Below, one piece after another: positions 33,764 to 41,027 of a stretch of 54,006 nucleotides of DNA. The stretch's first letter is position 1. Each line of letters opens with the position of its first letter. This stretch comes from Pimelobacter simplex (GTDB lineage: Bacteria > Actinomycetota > Actinomycetes > Propionibacteriales > Nocardioidaceae). Location of the stretch: contig JADCLI010000041.1 in the NCBI GenBank assembly GCA_016803235.1, positions 1 to 54,006 of the forward strand, written 5' to 3'. A model generated the notes under the pieces. The model was not told the DNA's origin. It saw nothing but the letters and a program-made list of their open reading frames with translations, and did no database searches. The position numbers and the translations under genes are program-made.

Positions 33764-34662
33764 CGGGTCGCGGCCCGCTCCATGAGCGCGAGCCGGACTG
33801 CCTCGTCGTACGTCATCGGCTGGAACGGTACGACGTCGCGGATGCCGGCGTCGGTGACCACGACCTCGTTGACCATCGAGTCCACGAGGTTGCGCCCCGC
33901 GCGCACGTCGACGTCGGTGACCAGGGCCAGCCACCGCGACGACAGGCCGGGGGTGAGGAGCGGGACCGGCACGATCGGCAGGCGGCGGCCCTCGACCGCG
34001 GCGACCCGCTCGAGCATCTCGGCGTACTCGAGCACGTCCGGTCCACCGATCTCGAACACCCGGCCGACCGCGTCCGGGCGACCGAGGACGCCGACGAGGT
34101 AGCGGACCACGTCCGCGACGGCGATCGGCTGGGTCCGGGTCCGCACCCACCGCGGCGTGACCATCGCCGGCAGGTGCTCGACCAGCTGGCGGGTGATCTC
34201 CCACGAGATGCCGCCGTGGCCGACGACGATGCCGGCGCGCAGCACGGTGACGGGAACGCCTGCGGCGGCAAGCAGCGACTCCACCTCGCGGCGGCTGCGC
34301 AGGTGGGCCGACAGGTCGTCGCCGTCCTGCCCGAGGCCGCCGAGGTAGACCAGCTGCTCCAGCCCGGCGCGGGCGGCGCGGGCGCCGAACGCCTCGGCCG
34401 CGCGGGCGTCGCGGGCCTCGAAGTCCTCGTGGCCCAGCGAGTGGACGAGGTAGTACGCCGCCCCGCAACCGTCGAGCGGCCCGTCGAGCGTGGCCGGGTC
34501 GCCCACGTCGCCGCGCACGGCCGTCCCGGGGCCGTCGTACCGGTCGGGGTGCCGGGTCATCACGCGGACGTCGTGGCCCTGCTCGGCCAGGGCCGCGACG
34601 AGTCGACGGCCGACGAAGCCGGTCCCGCCGGCGACGAGGACGGGTGCGGCCGCGGGGCTCAT
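33760..34662 (-). CDS. NAD(P)-binding protein (atypical SDR / NmrA-like)
   Basis: The 300-residue protein starts with the Rossmann motif VLVAGGTGFVGRRLVAALAEQGHDVRVMTR and continues with GDVGDPATLDGPLDGCGAAYYLVHSLGHEDFEARDARAAEAFGARAARAGLEQLVYLGGLG, characteristic of atypical SDRs of the NmrA/NDUFA9-like group. It lacks a clear YxxxK dyad, so it may be a sensor or a lipid/quinone-related protein. Such genes often occur in photolyase/CFA-synthase clusters. Coupled by ATGA overlaps to both neighbours. Confidence 0.82.
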   Translation of the reverse strand: MSPAAAPVLVAGGTGFVGRRLVAALAEQGHDVRVMTRHPDRYDGPGTAVRGDVGDPATLDGPLDGCGAAYYLVHSLGHEDFEARDARAAEAFGARAARAGLEQLVYLGGLGQDGDDLSAHLRSRREVESLLAAAGVPVTVLRAGIVVGHGGISWEITRQLVEHLPAMVTPRWVRTRTQPIAVADVVRYLVGVLGRPDAVGRVFEIGGPDVLEYAEMLERVAAVEGRRLPIVPVPLLTPGLSSRWLALVTDVDVRAGRNLVDSMVNEVVVTDAGIRDVVPFQPMTYDEAVRLALMERAATR

Positions 34663-35927
34663 CGGGTGCTCCGGTGCGGAGCGACCGGTCGGGACGGAGC
34701 GGACAGGTGTCGGAGGACCGACCGGGCGACCCGGTCGCCGGAGGCGAGCGCCCCCTGGATCGAGCTGGTGTCGCGATGGTCGCCCGCGACCCACACCCCC
34801 GCCCCGGGCAGGTACGCCGGCCGGCGCAGCGGGTGCGGGGCGGTCATGGCGGGCAGCGCGAACGGCACGTCGTGGGCCGCGACCAGCTCCCAGTCGTCGT
34901 CGGGCGCCCGATGCAGCGCGGCGGCGGTGCGACGTGCCGTGTCGGCGTCCGTTCGTGCCCGGCCGTCGGTGTGCAGCACCGAGGTGGCGACGAGCGCCCG
35001 TCCGTCGGTCGAGTACGACGGCGCGGACGCGCTGAGCACCACCGAGTTGGTGACGCCCGAGCCGTCCGCGTCGACCGCGAGCGTCCCGTCCAGGCCCCGC
35101 CACGGGCGCGCCGCGAACCAGTAGGTCGTCACTCCCCGCGGTGCCGGCGCCGTGCCGAGGGCGGGCACGAGGGCCGGCGCCGTCCAGGGGTCGGTCGCGA
35201 CCACGACCGCGCGGGCCTCGAAGGCGGTGCCGTCGGCCAGCGTGACCCGGTCCGGCCGTACCTCGGCCACGGGGCTCCCGAGCCGGACGGAGCCCGATGG
35301 CAGCTGCCGCGCCAGTGCGTGGGGGAGTGCCTGCATGCCGGCCGCGGGAACGGCCGAGCGCCCCGTGGCGAACATTCGCATCATCAGGTCGGTGAACACG
35401 CGGCTGGTCGTCATGTCGTCCTCGAGGACGACCCCGGAGAGGAACGGCACCAGAAGGTCCCGCACCAGGCCGCTGGGAAGGGTGGCCCACGCCTCGCCCG
35501 CCGGCACGTCGGGCCTCTCCTTGAGCCGCCGCGGGCGGGTCGCGAGCACCGAGCCGGCGTAGCGCGCGAGCGCGGCCTTCCCGCGCAGCCCCGTGGCCGA
35601 CGACGCCATGGCGCGCAGGGGTGCGGTCGGAGACGAGGCCGGGTGCGGCAGGTCGTGGAGCCTTCCCGCACGGCGGACGCGGATCCCGCTCGGCAGCGGT
35701 CGCAGGTCCAGGTCCCGCAGCCGGACCGCTCGCTGCAGCGCGGGATAGGCGGTGTTGAGCACCTGGAACCCGCGGTCGACCGTGAACCCGTCCACGACGT
35801 CGCTGCGCACGCGGCCTCCCACGACGTCGCCGGCCTCGAGCACCAGGACGGCGACGCCCTCCCTGTGCAGGCGGGTCGCGCAGGCCAGGCCGGCGAGCCC
35901 GCCGCCGGCGACGAGGACGGGGACCAT
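34659..35927 (-). CDS. FAD-dependent oxidoreductase (amine oxidase/phytoene desaturase type)
   Basis: The 422-residue flavoprotein has the dinucleotide motif VLVAGGGLAGLACATRLHREGVAVLVLEAGDVVGGRVRS, typical of flavin amine oxidase and carotenoid desaturase relatives, and a C-terminal FAD-contact motif VWVAGDHRDTSSIQGALASGDRVA. The substrate is unknown; related genes occur in light- or singlet-oxygen-induced clusters. The ATG at 35927 overlaps the preceding stop (TGATG). A GTG one codon upstream gives a GTGA overlap and is an alternative start. Confidence 0.82.
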   Translation of the reverse strand: MVPVLVAGGGLAGLACATRLHREGVAVLVLEAGDVVGGRVRSDVVDGFTVDRGFQVLNTAYPALQRAVRLRDLDLRPLPSGIRVRRAGRLHDLPHPASSPTAPLRAMASSATGLRGKAALARYAGSVLATRPRRLKERPDVPAGEAWATLPSGLVRDLLVPFLSGVVLEDDMTTSRVFTDLMMRMFATGRSAVPAAGMQALPHALARQLPSGSVRLGSPVAEVRPDRVTLADGTAFEARAVVVATDPWTAPALVPALGTAPAPRGVTTYWFAARPWRGLDGTLAVDADGSGVTNSVVLSASAPSYSTDGRALVATSVLHTDGRARTDADTARRTAAALHRAPDDDWELVAAHDVPFALPAMTAPHPLRRPAYLPGAGVWVAGDHRDTSSIQGALASGDRVARSVLRHLSAPSRPVAPHRSTR

Positions 35928-36232
35928 CACGCGCCCACCGGCAGGGCGTCGGGCCGCGAGGCGGGGGGCATCAGGTCGGGGGAGAGGCTCAGCAACCACG
36001 CCCGCGCGCTCAGCCCCGACCGGGCGTGCGCGCCCGCGTGCAGCCAGGCGCCGACGTACCGGGTGATCGTCGCCCGCATCGCCTGCTCGGGGTCCGCGTG
36101 ACGGCACAGCTCCAGGCGCCACGTGACGGAGCAGGTCGCGTCGTAGAAGTCGACGAACGCCTCGATGTCGCCGCTCGCGGCGCGCACGAGGAGGCGCCGC
36201 AGGTCGGCGTCGGATGGTGTCGCCTGGCTCAT
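35927..36232 (-). CDS. Small protein resembling only region 2 of an ECF sigma factor
   Basis: The 101-residue product reads DADLRRLLVRAASGDIEAFVDFYDATCSVTWRLELCRHADPEQAMRATITRYVGAWLHAG and ARAWLLSL, which fits sigma-70 region 2 of ECF factors (the usual AFETFYDRY...AEEVTQEVFLQVWR...ARSWLLTLA pattern). It stops where region 4 should begin, and the -10 recognition residues are poorly kept. It may be a degenerate sigma, or an adaptor that binds RNA polymerase or a partner. The ATG at 36232 follows GGGAGG. It is the first gene of the operon and is divergent from MerR-DICT. Confidence 0.65.
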   Translation of the reverse strand: MSQATPSDADLRRLLVRAASGDIEAFVDFYDATCSVTWRLELCRHADPEQAMRATITRYVGAWLHAGAHARSGLSARAWLLSLSPDLMPPASRPDALPVGA

Positions 36233-36247
36233 CGGACCTCCCATTGA

Positions 36248-36284
36248 CCTAAACAAGAACATCAACAGTCTGTTTAAGATTAGG
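36248..36284. promoter_or_regulatory. AT-rich divergent promoter with nested inverted repeats
   Basis: TAAACA (36250-36255) and TGTTTA (36271-36276) are exact inverted repeats around 15 bases. CCTAA (36248-36252) and TTAGG (36280-36284) form an outer pair. The stretch is strikingly AT-rich compared with its surroundings. TAAGAT at 36275-36280 is placed seven bases before the MerR ATG, which would give a leaderless transcript. It is probably the operator of the MerR-DICT regulator. Confidence 0.55.
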
Positions 36285-36286
36285 CT

Positions 36287-37195
36287 ATGAGCATGGACCA
36301 GGACCTCGGTGCGGCGCAACCCCCGACGCGCACGGACCTCCCCGACGAGGCCGGCCCCGAGGGTGAGCTGACCATCGGCGACGTCGCCCGGCGCGCGGGC
36401 GTGAGCACGGCAGTGCTGCGGATGTGGGAGTCCCGACACGGGTTCCCCACGGCGCGCCGGCTGGCGAGCGGGCACCGCCGTTACACCGAGGCCGACGTCG
36501 ACCTCGTCCGCCAGGTGCTGCGGAGGAAGGCAGCGGGGACCCGGCTCGAGGTGGCCATCGCCGAGGCGGCCGCGAGCGCCGTGCCGGCGACCCCGTCGAT
36601 CTTCGCCGAGCTGCGCCGGCGACACCCCACGCTCGCCGTGCACCGGCTGCGCAAGTCCACGCTGATCGCGCTGTCGTGGGCGATCGAGGACGAGTGCTGC
36701 GCGGTGGCCGACCACCCGGTGCTCTTCGGCGCCTTCCAGCGCGGACGGTTCTACGAGGCCTCGGCCGGACGCTGGGCCGAGCTCGCCCGGGTCGCCCGCT
36801 CGGCGGTCGTGTTCGCCGACGAGTGGGATCGCGGTGCTCGTGCGTCCGGTGGGCCGGTGCGCGTGGACCTGGCGCCCGATGCGCCGATGCGACGCGAGTG
36901 GGCCGTGGTCTGCGACGCGCCCGACTCCGCCGCCTGCATGTCGGCCTGGGAGCTCCCGGGGCAGGCCGCGACCCCGGACCGCGAGCGGGTCTTCGAGACG
37001 GTGTGGACGGTGGACCCGGTGGCCGTGCGGGACGCGGCGCGCGTCGCGGCGACGGTCGCGGCCGGTGCGGGGCTGGCCGGGGCGGGCCCGCTCCTCGCCG
37101 AGCTGGCGGAGCCCGTGGTGCCGCAGGGCAGCACCCCCTCAGCGGTCACCGCGCTGTTCAACCGCGTCCTGGCGTACGTCGACCGGCTGGCCTGA
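36287..37195 (+). CDS. MerR-family regulator with DICT sensor domain
   Basis: The 302-residue protein has a MerR winged helix at about residues 28-95 (LTIGDVARRAGVSTAVLRMWESRHGFPTARRLASGHRRYTEADVDLVRQVL). A DICT-type sensory domain follows (about 115-240), with LRKSTLIALSWAIEDECCAVADHPVLFGAFQRGRFYEASAGRWAELARVARSAVVFADE. DICT domains are known from photoreceptor and diguanylate cyclase partners, so a light or redox cue is plausible. It is divergent from the sigma-region-2-like operon. A second Met two codons later is an alternative start. Confidence 0.87.
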   Translation: MSMDQDLGAAQPPTRTDLPDEAGPEGELTIGDVARRAGVSTAVLRMWESRHGFPTARRLASGHRRYTEADVDLVRQVLRRKAAGTRLEVAIAEAAASAVPATPSIFAELRRRHPTLAVHRLRKSTLIALSWAIEDECCAVADHPVLFGAFQRGRFYEASAGRWAELARVARSAVVFADEWDRGARASGGPVRVDLAPDAPMRREWAVVCDAPDSAACMSAWELPGQAATPDRERVFETVWTVDPVAVRDAARVAATVAAGAGLAGAGPLLAELAEPVVPQGSTPSAVTALFNRVLAYVDRLA

Positions 37196-37230
37196 ACGCC
37201 CCGGCCCGTCGCCCGCGCTGCGGAGAGTGG

Positions 37231-37497
37231 TCAGTCGTCCTCGGGAGCGAGGACCGGCAGCGTGCCGTCGACGACCGCCTGGGCGATGCTGTCGCGCAGC
37301 CGGTCGCAGACCGGCGGGAGGCCCTTGACGGCCGAACCGGGGGACCAGGACGAGCAGGCGGCCATCGCCTCGTCGGACCACTGGACCGACGTCTGCTGCC
37401 AGCTGGCCTTGCGGACCAGCACCCGGGCGGCGCACGACGTGCACGCCACCGGGTGCATCGGGGCGTCGGCCAGCCGGTTGTCCGGCCGCACGCCCAT
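37231..37497 (-). CDS. Small four-cysteine protein coupled to the Rieske oxygenase
   Basis: The 88-residue product has four cysteines, CTSC (Cys19 and Cys22), Cys48 and Cys64, which could hold an iron-sulphur cluster or zinc. It does not show the full motif of any ferredoxin I recognise. Its ATG overlaps the stop of the KshA-type gene (TGATG), so the two are cotranslated. The coupling makes an electron carrier or assembly role likely. A Met at residue 14 is an alternative start. Confidence 0.65.
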   Translation of the reverse strand: MGVRPDNRLADAPMHPVACTSCAARVLVRKASWQQTSVQWSDEAMAACSSWSPGSAVKGLPPVCDRLRDSIAQAVVDGTLPVLAPEDD

Positions 37498-38705
37498 CAG
37501 GCGTCCTGGGTCTGGGGAACCGCGGCAGCGGCTGCCTCGGCGGCGGCCGCCTCGGCCCGGCGGGCGACGTTCTCCTCGACCTCGCGCTGCCAGGCCTCGA
37601 TCGGCTTGGTGGTGTCGAGCTCGAACTCGAAGCGCTCGGTCATCTCGGAGGTGACCTGGTCGACGTCGACGTAGAACTGCTCGTACCAGCGGCGCAGCTG
37701 GTAGACCGGGCCGTCCTCCTCGCACAGCAGCGGGTTGTCGATGCGGGTCTTGTTCTTCCAGATCTCGACGTCCTGCTCGAAGCCGAGGCGGACCGTGGCG
37801 ACCATCTTGGCGGCCAGTGCGTCGGCGGCGGCCGGGTCGTCGTCCTGCACCTCGGGGCGCTGCATGCTGATGCCGTAGAGCAGCATGAACGAGTTCTCGT
37901 CGATGGGGTAGTGGCAGTTGATCAGCACGGTGCGGGTGTCGCCGTGCTCGTAGTGGTAGATCAGGTCGTCGATCATGAACGACGGGCCGTGGTACGTCGC
38001 CACAGAGGTGTTGCCGAGCCGCTTCGGTGCGCCGATGGCGACCTCCGCGGGCCGCATGTCGTCGCGGTTGACGCCCTTCTGCAGCTGGGTCGCGGTGTGG
38101 CCCTCGAAGGTGTTCTTGAAGTACGTCGGGAACGCGTGGTGCACGTAGAAGAAGTGGGCCATGTCGACGACGTTGTCGATGATCTCGCGGCAGTTGGTGT
38201 TGACGACCGTGGTCGCCCACGCCCAGTCGGTCCAGGTCGGGTCGGACGGGCCGCCGTCGATGAGCGGGATCGCCTGCTCGGGGATCGGGGCGTTGCCCTC
38301 GTGGTCGTGCCAGACGAAGACGAGGCCGTCCTGGGCCATCGCGTGCCAGGTGCGGGTGCGGGCACGCAGCGGGACCCGGCGCGCGTAGGGGATCTGCTTG
38401 CAGCGGCCGTCGCCGCCCCAGCGCCAGTCGTGGAACGGGCAGGCGACCTCGTCGCCCTTGACCGTGCCCTGGGAGAGGTCGCCGCCCATGTGGCGGCAGT
38501 ACGCGTCGAGGACCTTGATCTCGCCCTGGCTGTCGGCCCACACGACGAGCTTGGTGCCGAAGGCCTCGATCGAGTGCGGCTTGCCGTCGCGGAACTCCCT
38601 CTCGAGGCCGATGCAGTGCCAGCCGCGCGCGTAGCGGGCCGGGGCGGCCTCGAACTCGATGTGGCGGACCTCGTCGGCGCCCGTGCCGTTGTGCACCGCA
38701 GTCAT
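37497..38705 (-). CDS. kshA: KshA-type Rieske oxygenase (3-ketosteroid 9-alpha-hydroxylase family)
   Basis: The 402-residue oxygenase has a Rieske 2Fe-2S site, C70-x-H72 and C89-x2-H92 (CRHMGGDLSQ ... CPFHDWRWGG). The mononuclear iron region is NCREIIDNVVDMAHFFYVHHAFPTYF with His184 and His189. These match KshA, which hydroxylates C9 of 3-ketosteroids and opens ring B with KstD. A KshB reductase is not in the window. The Ala-rich C-terminal tail (AAAAEAAAAAVPQTQDA) is unusual. A cluster operator lies at 38801-38815. The true substrate may not be a classical steroid. Confidence 0.85.
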   Translation of the reverse strand: MTAVHNGTGADEVRHIEFEAAPARYARGWHCIGLEREFRDGKPHSIEAFGTKLVVWADSQGEIKVLDAYCRHMGGDLSQGTVKGDEVACPFHDWRWGGDGRCKQIPYARRVPLRARTRTWHAMAQDGLVFVWHDHEGNAPIPEQAIPLIDGGPSDPTWTDWAWATTVVNTNCREIIDNVVDMAHFFYVHHAFPTYFKNTFEGHTATQLQKGVNRDDMRPAEVAIGAPKRLGNTSVATYHGPSFMIDDLIYHYEHGDTRTVLINCHYPIDENSFMLLYGISMQRPEVQDDDPAAADALAAKMVATVRLGFEQDVEIWKNKTRIDNPLLCEEDGPVYQLRRWYEQFYVDVDQVTSEMTERFEFELDTTKPIEAWQREVEENVARRAEAAAAEAAAAAVPQTQDA

Positions 38706-38800
38706 CTCGATCTCCTCGTGGTGGGGCTGGTGGGGGCAGGACCCGAGAGGCCTGCCGATGCTGCGACGTTATGGACGCCCCACCGCTCTGGGCACGACGG

Positions 38801-38815
38801 TCCCGCTGATCGGGA
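38801..38815. promoter_or_regulatory. Shared cluster operator, site A (TCCCGCTGATCGGGA)
   Basis: This near-palindrome has perfect arms TCCCG/CGGGA around CTGAT. It lies between the divergent KshA (start 38705) and SDR (start 38857) genes. The exact reverse complement recurs at 50537-50551, and close variants occur at 43468-43482 and 43559-43573, all in divergent promoter regions of the same area. It is probably a common operator. Confidence 0.65.
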
Positions 38816-38856
38816 TCCCCGGCCGGGCCGCTCGGCTCCGGGGATTCCCTACCGTC

Positions 38857-39645
38857 ATGACCGACATCACAAGCCAGTCCGCACCCGCCTCCGACTCCGG
38901 TTCCGGCCGTGTTGCCGACAAGGTCGTCATCGTCACCGGTGGCTCCCGCGGCATCGGTGCCGCGTGCGTGCGCCGGCTCGTCCAGGAGGGCGCGCGGGTC
39001 GTGATCGCCGACGTCCTCGAGGCGGAGGGCAAGGCCCTGGCCGACGAGCTCGGTGAGCGGGCGTCGTACGTCGCTCTGGACGTGACCAGCGAGGACGGCT
39101 GGGAGCAGGCGGTCGCCGCCGCGGAGGCGACCTTCGGCCCCGTGTCGGGCCTGGTCAACAACGCCGGCATCGTGCACATCGACCCGATCGAGGAGCACTC
39201 CGAGGCGGACTACCGCCGGGTCATCGACGTCAACCAGGTCGGTGTCTTCCTCGGCATGAAGGCCGCGATCCCCTCGCTGCGCAGGGCCGCCGCGGCCGGC
39301 ATCGGCGGCTCGATCGTCAACATCTCCTCCACCGGTGGCCTGATCGCGTACTCACGGATCGTCGGGTACGTCGCCTCGAAGTGGGCCGTGCGCGGCATGA
39401 CCAAGACCGCGGCCCAGGAGCTCGGCCCCGACAACATCCGGGTCAACTCGGTGCACCCCGGCTTCACCCGCTCCGAGATGACGGCCAACTCCGCGCGGTC
39501 GCACGAGGGCGCGCAGCACCAGCCGCTCGCCCGCCAGGCCGAGGCCGTCGAGATCGCCAACCTCGTGCTGTTCCTGATCTCCGACGAGTCCAGCTACAGC
39601 ACCGGATCAGAGTTCGTCGCCGACGGCGGCTTCACCTCGCTCTAG
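38857..39645 (+). CDS. SDR-family oxidoreductase
   Basis: The 262-residue classical SDR has the cofactor motif VTGGSRGIGAACVRRL, NNAG in LVNNAGI, the Ser region IVNISSTGG and the catalytic YVASK. It resembles glucose-1-dehydrogenase-like or 3-alpha/20-beta-hydroxysteroid dehydrogenases. It has an acidic N-terminal extension of about 18 residues before the Rossmann fold. A shared operator lies 42-56 bp upstream. It is followed by another SDR gene 35 bp later. Confidence 0.9.
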   Translation: MTDITSQSAPASDSGSGRVADKVVIVTGGSRGIGAACVRRLVQEGARVVIADVLEAEGKALADELGERASYVALDVTSEDGWEQAVAAAEATFGPVSGLVNNAGIVHIDPIEEHSEADYRRVIDVNQVGVFLGMKAAIPSLRRAAAAGIGGSIVNISSTGGLIAYSRIVGYVASKWAVRGMTKTAAQELGPDNIRVNSVHPGFTRSEMTANSARSHEGAQHQPLARQAEAVEIANLVLFLISDESSYSTGSEFVADGGFTSL

Positions 39646-39680
39646 GCACTCCGCCGAGCGCACCGACAAGGAGAACACCA

Positions 39681-40499
39681 ATGAAGGACTTCAGGGGCAA
39701 GGTCGTCGTCATCACCGGCGCCGGAGCCGGCATCGGCCGCGAGCTCGCGATCCAGCTCGCCCGCGAGGGTGCCCGCCTGGCCGTGTCCGGCCGCAGCATC
39801 GCGAACGTCGAGGAGACCGCGGAGCTGTGCCGCAGGGCCGGTGCCGAGGCCCGCGCGTACGAGGTCGACGTCACCGACCGCGACGCCGTCCTCAAGCACG
39901 CCGACGAGGTCGTCGCCGACTTCGGCAAGGTCAACGTCGTCGTGAACAACGCCGGCGTGTCGCTCGTCGCCAGCGTGGAGGAGGTCAGCTGGGAGGACCT
40001 CGACTGGATCGTCAACATCAACTTCTGGGGCGTCGTCCACGGCACCAAGGCGTTCCTGCCGCACGTCATCGCCTCCGGTGACGGCCACGTCGCCAACATC
40101 TCCAGCATGTTCGGCCTCGTCGCGTGCCCGACCCAGGGCGGCTACAACGCGACGAAGTTCGCCATCCGCGCGTTCACCGACTCGCTGCGCCAGGAGATGA
40201 AGATGTACGAGCACAAGGTCGGCGTCAGCAGCGTCCACCCCGGCTCGATCCGCACCGACATCGCCAAGAAGGCCCGCGCCGGGGGCGAGCGCGACGTCGC
40301 CCAGCTCGCCGCCAACTTCGACCGGATCGCCAAGATGACCGTCGAGGAGTGCGCCGAGATCATCATCAAGGGCATCCGCAAGGACAAGGCGCAGATCCTG
40401 TGCGGCAACGACGCCAAGTTCATGGCCGTGCTGCCGCGGATCATGGGCCCGGGCTACCAGAAGGTCATCACCGCGCTGTTCAAGAAGGACGTGAAGTAG
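39681..40499 (+). CDS. SDR-family oxidoreductase
   Basis: The 272-residue classical SDR has VITGAGAGIGRELAIQLAREGARLAVSGR, NNAGVSLVASVEEVSWEDLDWIVNINFWGVVHGTKAFLPH, ISSMFGLVACPTQGGYNATK with the YxxxK dyad, and HPGSIRTDIAKKAR. It resembles the acetoin-reductase-like SDRs frequent in actinobacterial lipid and steroid catabolism. It lies 35 bp after the first SDR with AAGGAG before its ATG. A palindromic terminator-like repeat follows at 40521-40567. Confidence 0.9.
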   Translation: MKDFRGKVVVITGAGAGIGRELAIQLAREGARLAVSGRSIANVEETAELCRRAGAEARAYEVDVTDRDAVLKHADEVVADFGKVNVVVNNAGVSLVASVEEVSWEDLDWIVNINFWGVVHGTKAFLPHVIASGDGHVANISSMFGLVACPTQGGYNATKFAIRAFTDSLRQEMKMYEHKVGVSSVHPGSIRTDIAKKARAGGERDVAQLAANFDRIAKMTVEECAEIIIKGIRKDKAQILCGNDAKFMAVLPRIMGPGYQKVITALFKKDVK

Positions 40500-40520
40500 C
40501 GGTCTGCGTCCGCTGAAGTG

Positions 40521-40567
40521 CAACGGCGGGGACCGCGTCAACCAGGTTGACGCGATCCCCGCCGTTG
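40521..40567. repeat. Palindromic repeat copy 1 (23-bp arms, one mismatch)
   Basis: Arms at 40521-40543 and 40545-40567 match as inverted repeats with one mismatch around a single base. The core CGGCGGGGAYCGCGTCAACC is nearly the same as copy 2 at 40964-41008. The element stands where an SDR terminator would be. It may serve as terminator, but its recurrence 400 bp away suggests a repeat family. Confidence 0.8.
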
Positions 40568-40655
40568 TCGCTCCGCACGTTTGGTTCCCGCTCCTGTCCA
40601 CAGGCGCCGGCACCGGTGGTGTGCTGCGGATCCTGCTCGGGCACGTGCGGTCGGC

Positions 40656-40963
40656 ATGGACGAGATCGAGATGCTGCTCGCGATGCAGGACGGCGTGGTC
40701 GCCCGCCGTCAGCTGCTGGCGGCCGGCTGGGGACAGACCCAGGTGGCGCGCAAGCTTCGGCGTCGGGAGTGGGTCCAGGTCCACCCCGGCGTGTACGTGA
40801 ACCACACCGGACCACCCACGTGGCAGCAACGTGCCTGGGCTGTCGTCCTCGCATGTTGGCCGGCCGCGCTGGGCGGGTGGTCGGCTGTTCGGGCGCACGA
40901 GGGTCCGGTGCTCGGCAGGCCCTGCGGCACTGCCGCCAAGCTCGGCGTCCTCGGAGACACGCG
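40656..40963 (+). pseudogene. Remnant of an AbiEi/DUF559-type protein, N-terminal only
   Basis: The frame from ATG 40656 reads MDEIEMLLAMQDGVVARRQ, then LLAAGWGQTQVARKLRRREWVQVHPGVYV and PTWQQRAWAVVLACWPAALGGWSAVRAHEGP. This is the N-terminal helix-turn-helix-like part of a protein family common in Nocardioides, often labelled type IV toxin-antitoxin AbiEi or DUF559 domain protein (about 300 residues). After about 85 residues the similarity stops, and the frame runs on into a palindromic repeat and antisense of the next gene. It is therefore a truncated remnant, flanked on each side by related palindromes. Function lost or unknown. Confidence 0.6.
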
Positions 40964-41008
40964 ATCGGCGGGAATCGCGTCAGCCCGGCTGACGCGATCC
41001 CCGCCGAT
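40964..41008. repeat. Palindromic repeat copy 2 (22-bp arms, one mismatch)
   Basis: Arms at 40964-40985 and 40987-41008 form an inverted repeat with one mismatch around one base. The core differs from copy 1 mainly by AGCC/GGCT instead of AACC/GGTT, a paired change on both arms that preserves the stem. It lies just past the end of the minus-strand phosphohistidine-domain gene and could terminate it. Confidence 0.8.
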
Positions 41009-41027
41009 GTACGACCAGCAGCGGCCC

